Counted from the stretch's first letter, positions 28,511 to 37,342 are shown. The stretch: 64,000 nt of DNA from Methanosphaera stadtmanae (GCA_015062805.1 SUTQ01000006.1:40631-104630), one strand, 5' to 3'. Translations and numbers: made by a program. The notes: generated from the sequence alone by a model not told the origin.

Positions 28511-28622
28511 TATTTTTTTAGTCTTAACTAAAAATTCAAATTTAAATTTAGTCTCAACTAATAAAAATTCTTTAAATTTAGTTTTAACTAATATTTTTTC
28601 TTTAAATTTAGTTAAACTTAAA
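28511..28622. repeat. Array of four 30-bp operator-like repeats upstream of the cation efflux gene
   Basis: TTTAGT begins at 28517, 28547, 28577 and 28607, exactly 30 bp apart. The first three units contain TTTAGTYTYAACTAA, an inverted repeat (TTAGT and ACTAA), and are separated by A/T-rich linkers that also match each other. The fourth, TTTAGTTAAACTTAAA at 28607-28622, ends 10 bp before TTTATAAA at 28633. The same 16-bp motif, with one base changed, sits 10 bp before the TATA of the ferredoxin gene (46909-46924). Thirty bp is close to three helical turns. Confidence 0.65.
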
Positions 28623-28689
28623 AAAAATCATATTTATAAAGAAATAAATCATAATATTATTTAAAGAATTTAATAATAGAAGGGATTCT

Positions 28690-29583
28690 ATGGAAGACTA
28701 TTATGATAAAGTTAGAAGAGTTTTATTGATAGTATTATTTTCTAATTTAATTTTAGGATTAATAAAAGTATTATATGGATATAATACCCAAGTATTGAGT
28801 ATTACTGCCGATGGATACGATTCCTTATTAGACGCATTGACAAATATCATTGGAATTGTTGCAGTATATATCTCAGGAAAACCATCGGATAATGAACATA
28901 GATATGGACATACAAAAGTTGAAACTTTTGCATCATTATTAATTTCGGCAACATTATTTATAGTTGCTTATGAAATAATCACAGCAGCTATAGAAAGATT
29001 TTATAACCATGTTATTCCTTCAATTAGTCCGTCAACATATGCTGTATTAGTTATTACATTACTATTAACTATTCTAGTATCACGTTATGAGAAAAAAATG
29101 GGTGAAAAATTTAACAGTGCTTTGTTAATAACCGATAGTGAACACATTAAAAGTGATGCATTAGCAACAGCTATCATTATAATAAGTTTAGTATTTATTC
29201 AAACTGGTTTAACAATATTGGATCCTCTTTTATCATTAGGAATTTCATTATTAATTATTAGAACCGGTTTTAATATCATGAAGACTAATTTGGATATTTT
29301 ATTGGATATTAATATATTAAACTGTAATGACATTAAAAATGAAATAGATCACATTTATGGAGTTAAAAATGTCCATAATATCCGAACTAGAGGAACCAAA
29401 TCTGCTGTACATGTTGATATGCATTTAGTAGTAGAGGATAATATTTCAATTACTCAAGCGAATCAAATTTCTAAAAGCTGTAAAAGAACATTATATAACA
29501 AATTTCCTGAAATAAAAGACATTCTTATCCAAGTAGAACCTAGTAGTGGAATCCATGATGAAGTACATTATAAATTAGACTAA
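28690..29583 (+). CDS. Cation diffusion facilitator (CDF) family transporter
   Basis: 297 residues, six membrane helices and a C-terminal cytoplasmic metal-binding domain. The metal sites are DGYDSLLD in helix 2 and HIKSD in helix 5, giving the DxxxD plus HxxxD arrangement of the FieF/YiiP group (Zn, Fe or other divalent cations, by proton antiport). EHRYGHTKVE is the conserved intracellular loop. The C-terminal domain has the expected VHNIRTRG...VHVDMHL core. AGGG precedes ATG. Expression is probably controlled by the repeat array just upstream. Confidence 0.9.
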   Translation: MEDYYDKVRRVLLIVLFSNLILGLIKVLYGYNTQVLSITADGYDSLLDALTNIIGIVAVYISGKPSDNEHRYGHTKVETFASLLISATLFIVAYEIITAAIERFYNHVIPSISPSTYAVLVITLLLTILVSRYEKKMGEKFNSALLITDSEHIKSDALATAIIIISLVFIQTGLTILDPLLSLGISLLIIRTGFNIMKTNLDILLDINILNCNDIKNEIDHIYGVKNVHNIRTRGTKSAVHVDMHLVVEDNISITQANQISKSCKRTLYNKFPEIKDILIQVEPSSGIHDEVHYKLD

Positions 29584-29610
29584 CTTTATCATTTAATTTT
29601 TTTTAATTAT

Positions 29611-29690
29611 ATTTGTATAAAAATTGTACAAATTAGAAAACTTTATATATAAAAACCATAATATTATAATTGTGTACAAATATTGTACAC
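29611..29690 (+). promoter_or_regulatory. Promoter with TGTACA palindromes, no gene downstream
   Basis: GAAAA followed by CTTTATATATA at 29641-29651 is a strong archaeal BRE/TATA. At the expected start point lies GTGTACAA-ATA-TTGTACAC (29672-29690), a perfect 8-bp inverted repeat. A second inverted repeat, ATTTGTA and TACAAAT, spans 29611-29633 upstream of the TATA. This layout looks like a repressible promoter, yet no gene follows on this strand. Confidence 0.55.
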
Positions 29691-29875
29691 TATTATCCAT
29701 AATATAGACATATAAACTAAAATAATCACCCTTAAAAAAACATTTATTAGCCTCCTAAATAAATGGGTTTGAAACTTAAATGAAATAAATCAAAAAACAT
29801 AAAATAAGAGATTTAAGTTTCAAATAAAAACATAAGTTAAATTACATAAAAACTTATTTCTTTTTTTCTTTTTTT
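29671..29875 (+). ncRNA. Candidate structured small RNA
   Basis: Predicted to begin at the promoter above and to end in a T-rich tract at about 29859-29875. It contains a perfect 14-bp inverted repeat (TTTGAAACTTAAAT at 29768-29781 and its complement at 29811-29824) and a second hairpin, ATAAGTT/AACTTAT (29832-29838, 29851-29857), just before the T tract. No frame longer than a few codons is present. It matches no RNA family I know. Confidence 0.35.
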
Positions 29876-29921
29876 AAAATATTTCAGTGAAAAAAAAATA
29901 AAAGGAAGCATAAAATAAAAT

Positions 29922-30365
29922 TTATGATAAGTAAACTTCCAACAATCCCTGTTTACCATTGATATAATCTTTTTGATTACAATGTAATATATAATTTAAT
30001 TTATCATAATTTCCTACATCTCCCATAATAGATTTAGGAATGGTAACTAATTTAGCCCATGGTTTATCAATATTCTCTTTAGAAGATTTTTGAGAAGAAT
30101 TTTTTCTACAATGCAATGATACTTTTTTAAAGGAATAAAGATCAGATGGCTTAACATTTGTCACATATGTTTTTCCAGAATATTCATAGAAATAAACTAA
30201 ATTTGGGTTGTCCAATAGTTCAATGAATAAGTAAGGGAAACTACAATTATAAGAAGTATATTTCTTGGTTTCACCAGTTTTATTTTTTATTTTAGTTGTA
30301 TTTTTGATTAAATTATAATTATCAATTAATTGAATATCCTCAGAATTTAAATCTACTGTCACCAT
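29922..30365 (-). CDS. Unknown protein, paralogue of the 19066-19515 gene
   Basis: 147 residues. It shares with the 149-residue paralogue the KIKNKTGETKKYTSY opening block, SFP, an LxYFYEY-like strand, the VTIPKSIM segment and the closing beta pattern. The repeated short hydrophobic strand/turn pattern suggests two swapped-hairpin (AbrB-like) units, unproved. GAGGTATTATT precedes ATG. Upstream lies 570 bp of repeat-rich noncoding DNA and downstream a candidate small RNA, so the gene sits alone between structured regions. Confidence 0.6.
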   Translation of the reverse strand: MVTVDLNSEDIQLIDNYNLIKNTTKIKNKTGETKKYTSYNCSFPYLFIELLDNPNLVYFYEYSGKTYVTNVKPSDLYSFKKVSLHCRKNSSQKSSKENIDKPWAKLVTIPKSIMGDVGNYDKLNYILHCNQKDYINGKQGLLEVYLS

Positions 30366-30935
30366 AATAATACCTCAAAGTAATTAATATGATGGAATAA
30401 TAATGATTAGAATAAGCATTTATACCACAATTATAGAACATTTCTTAAATCATTATTTGATATCTGTAATAAATTCATAAATAACACCAAATCAAATTAC
30501 ACTTATTTCCACCATTTAACAATACCCCCAAAAATATTGTAATATATAATTATAATTTATAAATTATTTAAAGATTTACAGACAATATTAGTAATTAATA
30601 CCCCTTCCCCTATTATTATCAACCGCCCTTAGATTAAATCTAATTAACCCACATATTACTTATCAATACCCCCCATATTACTTATCAAAAGCATTTGGAT
30701 TTGATTTATATATCAATTAAATTAACATTAATATATCTAAATAAGGATGATGTATATAGACTTATCTAAAAGTTAGGAAGATCTATAACACATATCTTAT
30801 AATATAGACTTACCTTTAGGAGGATCTATAACATCAATTATTTTTTTTCTTTATCGATACGCTTCTAATAAATTTCAAAAAAATGACTTTAGCTTATTAT
30901 ATACTATTAAGTGCAATCTAATAATAGGTGTAATA
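30366..30935. other. Repeat-rich noncoding region
   Basis: No gene. C-rich blocks, rare in this DNA, occur near 30525, 30601-30610, 30625 and 30669-30674. CATATTACTTATCAA occurs twice, 30652-30666 and 30674-30688, with a period of 22 bp. A 32-37 bp element beginning ATATAGACTTA and ending GATCTATAACA occurs at 30754-30790 and 30802-30833. The candidate RNA described separately lies inside. Confidence 0.6.
30735..30850 (+). ncRNA. Candidate small RNA with two repeated hairpins
   Basis: TTGATTTATATATCAA near 30700-30715 can serve as TATA. The two copies of the ATAGACTTA...GATCTAT element each fold on themselves with TATAGA/TCTATA arms, and the second is followed within about 6 bases by eight T residues near 30840. 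The longest frame is nine codons (from ATG 30747). It could also be the leader of the gene at 30936. Confidence 0.3.
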
Positions 30936-31358
30936 ATGGAATTATTTAATCAAGTCAATTTAAAACAATTTGAAACCTTAAAATATATCATTAATAATGT
31001 TCAAGATGATCACATTATGTGTAAAATAAATTGTGAACTTAGAACTGATAAAATAGACGCCCCTTTTTATTTAGATACTGAAATATCAATATCTCATTGT
31101 ACTGGAATGTATAATAAAGGAATATTACATGCAATGGATGTGTTTAGACATCATAGAATGTACAATATTAAAGAAGACAAATACAATGAAATCAAATACA
31201 TTCTAGATAAAACATTTACTGAAGATGAACAAAATATTACTAGAGAAAAATCAGATGGCTATGATATTATCAAAATAGAAGTTTTAGAAGTATCTGATTT
31301 AAAAGCAATTTTTGAAAAATATAATGAATTTTTTAAAACCATAGATGAATTAGCATAA
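30936..31358 (+). CDS. Hypothetical protein
   Basis: 140 residues, soluble, with two His-containing segments (SISHCTGMYNKG and DVFRHHRMYNIK). No family recognised. AGGTG precedes ATG 30936 and an archaeal TATA-like ATTATATACT lies about 40 bp upstream, so this gene probably has its own promoter. Confidence 0.6.
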   Translation: MELFNQVNLKQFETLKYIINNVQDDHIMCKINCELRTDKIDAPFYLDTEISISHCTGMYNKGILHAMDVFRHHRMYNIKEDKYNEIKYILDKTFTEDEQNITREKSDGYDIIKIEVLEVSDLKAIFEKYNEFFKTIDELA

Positions 31359-31526
31359 ACATTTAATTCTTTTTTTAATTTTAAAATTTGTTTATTAAAT
31401 ATCTAAGCTAATTTTTAATTTAAATTTCTAAATATATTAAAATTAGAACTTATATAATAATATATTAATAAAGATATTTTATCTTAAATTAAAATATCCA
31501 TATTACAATTAAAGTAGGGGAAAAAT

Positions 31527-33698
31527 ATGTCTTTGTTAGATAAATTTAATGATTTAAATTCAGAATCTGATGATAATGAATTATATAAAAATCAGTACGA
31601 AGAATTGGAAACTCAATTATCTAAAGCAAATGAAGTTAACAAAAGAAACGTTGAGGAATTAAATGAGTTAAAAATTCTTTTATCAGAATATACCAAATAT
31701 ACTGAAAATTTAAAACAATCCTATCTAAGTACTATAGAAAATTTAAAAAACCAATTAAATTATGAAAAAGAAATTAATGAAAAATACTTACAAAAAATAG
31801 TCGATTCTAATAAAGATTTAAATGATGATATTAAAACATTAAATAATAAGTCAGAAGAAAATCTTAAGGAATTATCCACATTATTTGATAATAATAAAAA
31901 TGAATTGTCTGATTCCACAAATAAGATAATTGATGAACTTTCAAATGTTAATACAGAAAAATCTCAAGATAAATCTTCTGAAGAAATTGATGATTTGAAA
32001 AAACTAATAAATACAAATAATCAGGAATTATTAAATATCATTAATCAATTTAAGGACTACATGGATAATTCTAATCAGAAAATAGTTGATGAATTAAATA
32101 CCCAAAATACTAATATATCCCAACTTAATGATTCTGATGACAAACTTCTTAATATTGAAGAGTTAATCAAAAACAACTATAAAGAAGTTTCAGATTTAAT
32201 TAATCAAAATCATGAAACTTATTCATCAAAGATTATACAAGAAATAAATAATCAAAAATTAGAAAATGATTCAAATATTAATTCTACTATGATTGAAGAA
32301 GTTAAAGAATTAATTAATCATAACAAAGAACAAATAAACAATTTAACTTCAAAAAATAAAGAAGCTCATAATCAAACAACTAATAAAATTATTGAAGAAA
32401 TTTCTAATAATAACCAAGAAACCCTATCAGACGATTTCTTAACAAAAGTTCAAGAATCTATCAAAGAAAATCAACAACTATTAATTGAATCATTGGATAA
32501 CACTTCAGAAATTACCAAGATAGAAATATTAAATAAAATTTCTAATGATTTAAAAGATGGAAATTATGTTAATTTACTAGCGTACAAAAAGATTAAAGAT
32601 ATGAACTTATTTGATGAAATATTCTATAAGAAATCATATAATTATAACTTAGATATTGACCCATTATTACATTTTATTTATAAAGGATATGAAGAAAATA
32701 AAAGACCTCGTAAAGACTTCAACCCGTTACAATATAAAAAGTCTAATAAAAAGATAGAAGAATCAACGTTAAATCCATTAGTTTATTTTGTAACTGAAGG
32801 TATCCACGAAGGAAATATCAAAATAAATGAGAATTTTGTAGAAATAGATCATATCAATAAATACGAAATCGATGAAAAATTAAATTCATTTACAGATAGG
32901 GGAGTTAAAAAGAGTAAAAGAAAACCTAGAATAATTGTTTCTTTAACATCAATACCTGAAAGAATGTATGATGTTCATTATACCCTCTATTCTTTGTTAA
33001 ATCAACAAGTGAAACCAGATAAAGTTATTTTATGGTTAAGTAAAGATGATTTTCCTAATGAAGAATTAGATTTACCTAAAGAAGTTTTAAGACTTCAAAA
33101 AAATGGTTTATCATTAAGATTCTGTGATGATTTAAAATCTTACAAAAAAATTATTCCTGCTCTAGAAACTTATCCTAACGACATCATAGTAACAGCTGAC
33201 GATGACATATATTATCCACCAGATTGGTTAAAATTATTATATGAAGATCATAGAAGAAATGAAAATGATATAATTGCACACAGAGTACGTAAAATACAAT
33301 TTAATGATAAAGGTAAAATTGATGATTATAATAATTGGATGTTAAATGAGAAAGAAGATGATTATTCATTCCTAAATTTACCAACAGGTGCAGGAGGAGT
33401 TTTATATCCACCTAATTGCTTCTATAAAGATGTCATGAATAGTGATATATTTTCAAGTAGATGCAGATATTCAGATGATATCTGGTTATGGGCAATGGCA
33501 GTTTTAAATCATAAAAAAATTAAAACACCTAAGGAAAGAATTGAATCTTTAATTTATGTTAATCCTGCAAGAGAGAAAAATTTAACCAATGAACATAATT
33601 TAAGTACTTTAAATGTATTGAAAGGTTATAACAACACACAAATGAACAATATAATCGATAAATACCCACAAATTTTAGAAATTATTAAAACTAATTAA
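31527..33698 (+). CDS. Coiled-coil protein with C-terminal glycosyltransferase-like domain
   Basis: 723 residues. Residues 1-330 are a long Asn/Glu/Lys-rich coiled coil with loose repeats of about 40 residues (LINQNHE...IIQEINNQ type). Residues 340-430 form a short domain with LDIDPLLHFIYKGYEENKRP, seen beside bacterial glycosyltransferases. Residues 465-723 look like a nucleotide-sugar-binding fold: IIVSLTSIPERM, LYSLLNQQVKPDKVILWLS, and an acidic VTADDDIYYP at about 555-564 as metal-binding motif. Likely modifies surface glycans; sugar and acceptor unknown. No signal peptide, so cytoplasmic or membrane-peripheral. AGGGG precedes ATG. Confidence 0.75.
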   Translation: MSLLDKFNDLNSESDDNELYKNQYEELETQLSKANEVNKRNVEELNELKILLSEYTKYTENLKQSYLSTIENLKNQLNYEKEINEKYLQKIVDSNKDLNDDIKTLNNKSEENLKELSTLFDNNKNELSDSTNKIIDELSNVNTEKSQDKSSEEIDDLKKLINTNNQELLNIINQFKDYMDNSNQKIVDELNTQNTNISQLNDSDDKLLNIEELIKNNYKEVSDLINQNHETYSSKIIQEINNQKLENDSNINSTMIEEVKELINHNKEQINNLTSKNKEAHNQTTNKIIEEISNNNQETLSDDFLTKVQESIKENQQLLIESLDNTSEITKIEILNKISNDLKDGNYVNLLAYKKIKDMNLFDEIFYKKSYNYNLDIDPLLHFIYKGYEENKRPRKDFNPLQYKKSNKKIEESTLNPLVYFVTEGIHEGNIKINENFVEIDHINKYEIDEKLNSFTDRGVKKSKRKPRIIVSLTSIPERMYDVHYTLYSLLNQQVKPDKVILWLSKDDFPNEELDLPKEVLRLQKNGLSLRFCDDLKSYKKIIPALETYPNDIIVTADDDIYYPPDWLKLLYEDHRRNENDIIAHRVRKIQFNDKGKIDDYNNWMLNEKEDDYSFLNLPTGAGGVLYPPNCFYKDVMNSDIFSSRCRYSDDIWLWAMAVLNHKKIKTPKERIESLIYVNPAREKNLTNEHNLSTLNVLKGYNNTQMNNIIDKYPQILEIIKTN

Positions 33699-33733
33699 TA
33701 ATTTTAATTTTTTTTTAATATGAATGTGATAAT

Positions 33734-34711
33734 ATGTTAGAAAGTTATGAAAAAGCTGGAAAAATTGCTTCAAAAGTTCGTAAAGAAGCAGCAAAAAAAA
33801 TTACTGCTGGTATGAAAGTTGTTGATTTCATTGAATGGATTGAATCCGAAATAACTAAAACGGGTGTAGGTTTATCTTTCCCATGTAATATATCAATTAA
33901 TCAAATCGCAGCACATTATACTTCACCACCGAATGATGATACTGTTTTTTGTAATGGTGATATAGTTAAAATCGATTTAGGTGCAGAAGTTGATGGATAT
34001 ATTTCAGATACTGCAGTAACTGTTGTTGTTGAAGGGGATAACATTGATCCTGTAGATGAAAATGGAAATGTTTTATCTATGCCTGGAAGATTAGATGATG
34101 GGAATCCTATTGTTACAGATGAAGATTTAGAAGAAAGATACAATTTAATCGAAGCCAGTAGTAATGCTCTTGAAAATGTTTTAAGTATTGTAAAAGAAGG
34201 TGTAACGTTAAATGATATAGGTAAAACAGTTCAGGATACTATTACTTCCTATGGTTTTACACCTATTGTTAGTTTAGCAGGTCATAGTCTAGAACAAAAT
34301 AATTTACATGCAGGTCTTTCTATTCCAAATTATCCTGATGGAAGTACACATGAACTAAAAGAGGGAGATCATGTGGCTATTGAACCATTTGCAACTAGCG
34401 GTGCAGGTATTACCAGCGATATTCCACAATATTACATTTTTTCATTTGTTAATAATAAACCAATCAGGAATCCTCAAGCTAAGGTTTTATTAAAAAATAT
34501 CTCTAAACATAACAGATATTTCCCTTTTGCTCAAAGACATGTTAAAACCAGCATGGATGATGCAAAATTTATACGTGCTATGCGCCCTTTAATTATGTCT
34601 GGTGCAATATATCCTCATGCTGTACTGAAAGATAAGGCTGATGGTATGGTAGCTCAAACAGAACATACTGTGATTGTTGAAAAAGAAGGTTGTGAAATAA
34701 CAACATTATAA
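33734..34711 (+). CDS. map: Methionine aminopeptidase, type II
   Basis: Removes the initiator methionine. 325 residues, slightly longer than usual for archaea because of an insertion after the second metal ligand (region DPVDENGNVLSMPGRLDDGN). Ligands visible: D in KIDLGAEVDGYISDTA (two Asp), H in GHSLEQNNLHAG, E in AIEPFATSG, and E in QTEHTVIV. The GHSL loop differs from the common GHGI. The 60-residue type II insert is present near residues 215-290. GTGAT precedes ATG. Confidence 0.92.
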   Translation: MLESYEKAGKIASKVRKEAAKKITAGMKVVDFIEWIESEITKTGVGLSFPCNISINQIAAHYTSPPNDDTVFCNGDIVKIDLGAEVDGYISDTAVTVVVEGDNIDPVDENGNVLSMPGRLDDGNPIVTDEDLEERYNLIEASSNALENVLSIVKEGVTLNDIGKTVQDTITSYGFTPIVSLAGHSLEQNNLHAGLSIPNYPDGSTHELKEGDHVAIEPFATSGAGITSDIPQYYIFSFVNNKPIRNPQAKVLLKNISKHNRYFPFAQRHVKTSMDDAKFIRAMRPLIMSGAIYPHAVLKDKADGMVAQTEHTVIVEKEGCEITTL

Positions 34712-34818
34712 TTATTTTTTTTTGAATAATTTAGTAACCTTTATATACTAAAAGAACATACTTTTAAATAAAAATGTAAAAAGATATAAAAAATATTTTC
34801 TGACAGGAAAGATAAATA

Positions 34819-35544
34819 ATGAGATTCAATTTAAATGATATGCAAAATATTGATATAAACAAATCAATGAAATATCTAATATTTCTATCATTTGTAACTC
34901 AATGGTCATTCTTATCCATGATTGTAAACTTATTTACAATGGGAATAATAGGTATTCCATTATTTATATTGATGATATTAGATGCTTTGACAATGCTGAA
35001 ATTTGAAGATAAAACTATTAAAAGACCATCCTTTGTTTTAACCAAAATATGGGATGTAATTGATGCTATTTCAAATAAAAAAAATATGAACAATCAAACT
35101 TATTACCAAAAAGGTTCTTCTTCAATAATTAGAATATTTGATAAAATCTCTAGTAAATTAGATGATGTGACGAATATAATTAAAAATCTTATCAATAATT
35201 TTGATAAAGATGAAGTTACTAACAATAAATATTATAAAGAACGTGAATTAAATAAATTTAGTAATGAAATTGGTGAAGAAATTATAATTGAATATACATC
35301 CCAAGAGAATATTTTAAAGAAAAAGTCATTTATATATAAGGATAGAGCAACAACTTTTATCAATATGTTAGAATCAAATGGATATAAAAATTATTCAAAA
35401 TACAATGTTGATCCAGAAAATGGTTTAACATACCTTGTGTTTAATAAAAATAGAGATATTGTGGATGTATTTACTAATAAAATTCAAATAGAACATGATG
35501 ATAAGAATTATAAAATCATCACAGAAGGTTGGCCTGAAAAATAG
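34819..35544 (+). CDS. Hypothetical protein with N-terminal membrane hairpin
   Basis: 241 residues. Two hydrophobic segments at about residues 20-60 (LIFLSFVTQWSFLSMIVNLF and IGIPLFILMILDALTML) followed by a hydrophilic helical domain of 180 residues, probably cytoplasmic. No family recognised. AGGAAAGAT precedes ATG. Confidence 0.6.
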   Translation: MRFNLNDMQNIDINKSMKYLIFLSFVTQWSFLSMIVNLFTMGIIGIPLFILMILDALTMLKFEDKTIKRPSFVLTKIWDVIDAISNKKNMNNQTYYQKGSSSIIRIFDKISSKLDDVTNIIKNLINNFDKDEVTNNKYYKERELNKFSNEIGEEIIIEYTSQENILKKKSFIYKDRATTFINMLESNGYKNYSKYNVDPENGLTYLVFNKNRDIVDVFTNKIQIEHDDKNYKIITEGWPEK

Positions 35545-35591
35545 TCAACAATAAACTCCCTTCTTTTTTTTTAAAAAAAAAACATTGTTAG

Positions 35592-35934
35592 TTATATTTT
35601 AATATCAATATAACTATTTTCTTTATCACTGAATAATGATAATAATCCAGAAATTATTAACCAAATACCAATAATTGTTCCCAAAACAGATGGATCTCGT
35701 ACAAACATACCTGCTAATACTGTGATTAATCCAAATATTATTATAATTAATCCAATAATACTAAACGGTGCAAAGTATGAACCGCTTAATAAAGCAATAA
35801 TTCCTAAAAATATTATATTATACCTGTCAGCACTCCAATGGTACTGGTAGATATAATATGAAATGCCAATGTATAATTCCAAGAACTATCATGATTACAG
35901 CCGTTGTCTGATCGTTTAAAAAGGACAAATTCAT
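35592..35934 (-). pseudogene. Decayed DUF308/HdeD-like membrane protein gene
   Basis: The intact paralogue is at 56807-57307. Here ATG 35934 follows GGAGAT and begins NLSFLNDQTTAVIMIVLGII, matching the paralogue's SFLSEKSSSILMIILGII. The frame is then lost: the next part (HIISTSTIGVLTGII) is in another frame, and a second shift leads into LGIIALLSG. About 60 middle residues are missing. The end (GTIIGIWLIISGLLSLFSD) matches the paralogue closely. Two frameshifts plus a deletion make it non-functional. Confidence 0.8.
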
Positions 35935-36037
35935 TATTTTATCTCCAATTAAATATCATATTCTGTTTTAATTATTAGTTTTCATTAATTAAATATTATT
36001 ACTAAAAATGTACAAAGTTTATATAAGAGGATTTAAC

Positions 36038-36490
36038 ATGAAATTACTAGTTCAAAGAGTTTCTGAAGCAAAGGTAGAAGTAGATAATAAAATTGTTGGT
36101 GAAATTAAAAAAGGATTAATGGTACTTGTAGGATTTGGAGTTGAAGATTCTAAACGAGAAGCCGATTTCTTATCAAAAAAACTATTAAAATTACGTATAT
36201 TCGAGGATGAAAAGGATAGAATGAATCAATCCGTTTTGGATATAAATGGTGAATTATTATTGGTTCCACAATTTACGCTGTATGCATCAACTAAAAAGAA
36301 TAGACCCTCTTTCCACAGAGCTTTATCTCCAAGTGATGCAACTGAACTTTTTGATTATTTCTGTAAAAAATGTGCTGAAGAAATACATGTTGAAAAAGGA
36401 GAATTTGGTGCTCATATGAATGTTAGTCTATTAAATAATGGACCGGTAACAATTTTGCTAGAAAAAGAATATGATGAAAAGAATAAATAA
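36038..36490 (+). CDS. dtd: D-aminoacyl-tRNA deacylase, bacterial/eukaryotic type
   Basis: Hydrolyses D-amino acids and glycine wrongly attached to tRNA. 150 residues. Marks: MKLLVQRVSEAKVEV start, QFTLYAST region, and NNGPVTILLE at the end carrying the cross-subunit Gly-Pro motif. The first motif reads PQFTL rather than SQFTL, a change in a usually conserved Ser. Archaea normally use an unrelated DTD2, so this DTD1 gene was probably acquired from bacteria. AGAGGAT precedes ATG 36038; the longer frame from 36008 lacks a ribosome site. Confidence 0.9.
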   Translation: MKLLVQRVSEAKVEVDNKIVGEIKKGLMVLVGFGVEDSKREADFLSKKLLKLRIFEDEKDRMNQSVLDINGELLLVPQFTLYASTKKNRPSFHRALSPSDATELFDYFCKKCAEEIHVEKGEFGAHMNVSLLNNGPVTILLEKEYDEKNK

Positions 36491-36565
36491 AAATATTAGT
36501 AAAGTTATACATAATTAAATATAGACATAATTATGATAAACAAAAATAGAGTATTAGGTGACTAT

Positions 36566-36901
36566 ATGACTGAAAGACCATCAAGCCAATTTTTAAATGC
36601 TATTAATATGAAGTTTCCAAACTTACGTAAAAGTGAAGATGAATCACCGCTTTCATTATTAATATTCGATGAAATATGTAAATCTGACAAAAATGCATTT
36701 TTAGACATGTATAACAGATATATTACTGGAATAACTGATGAAAATGCTGAAGTTTCAGCAATTAAAGAAACAACCAGTAAAGGAATTACTTATGATTACG
36801 TATTCATTACTGAATTATATATAGAAGTTAACGGAAAACATACCACATTATACTACTATTTAACAAGGAAATCAACAAGAAACATGAAAAAATGGAAATA
36901 A
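36566..36901 (+). CDS. Hypothetical protein
   Basis: 111 residues, soluble, alpha/beta. The last 40 residues (YDYVFITELYIEVNGKHTTL) suggest a beta-sheet core. No family recognised. GGTGA lies six bases before ATG 36566; the frame extends to 36533 without a ribosome site. Converges with the gene ending at 36950. Confidence 0.55.
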   Translation: MTERPSSQFLNAINMKFPNLRKSEDESPLSLLIFDEICKSDKNAFLDMYNRYITGITDENAEVSAIKETTSKGITYDYVFITELYIEVNGKHTTLYYYLTRKSTRNMKKWK

Positions 36902-36949
36902 CTCCATTTCTTATTTTTTTAAAAAAAATAGTTTTATTATCCTCTTCTT

Positions 36950-37342
36950 CTATAATTTTAATCTTCTTCTATAAATAAATGATTGCTGTACAATACTTAC
37001 CGCATATTGTACATCAAATTTGGTTTTTACTTTATATGTAACTATATCAACTCTGTCTTCAGTTGCATAAGGTTGAACTTCACACTTTCTAGACATATCC
37101 AATATGCGATCATATGGCAATTCACAAACAACTTTAATATAATCCTCTTCTTTTATTAGTGTTACAAAAGTCATATCTTTAGTAGTAAATATTATCTTAT
37201 CTTCCTCTTCAATAAGTTGTTTATCACCAGTACCTGTTAGATTATCAATTCTTTGTTTTAAATCTTCCAGTATTTCATCGGAAATATCTAAATCTTCATC
37301 AGTTAAAGGTAATTTTTCTTGTTTACGTTTTCGTCTTCGCAT
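36950..37342 (-). CDS. Hypothetical protein with Arg-rich ends
   Basis: 130 residues. It opens with MRRRKRKQEK and ends in YRRRLKL. The middle is an acidic helix followed by a beta-rich domain (IIFTTKDMTFVTLIKEEDYI). The basic ends suggest nucleic-acid contact (inference). ATG 37342 follows GGGGAAA; the TTG at 37357 would add five residues. Divergent from the helicase gene. Confidence 0.5.
   Translation of the reverse strand: MRRRKRKQEKLPLTDEDLDISDEILEDLKQRIDNLTGTGDKQLIEEEDKIIFTTKDMTFVTLIKEEDYIKVVCELPYDRILDMSRKCEVQPYATEDRVDIVTYKVKTKFDVQYAVSIVQQSFIYRRRLKL

Noticed and set aside
28511-28622. CRISPR array
   Set aside because: Only four short units, the segments between them also match each other, there are no unique spacers, and there are no cas genes nearby.
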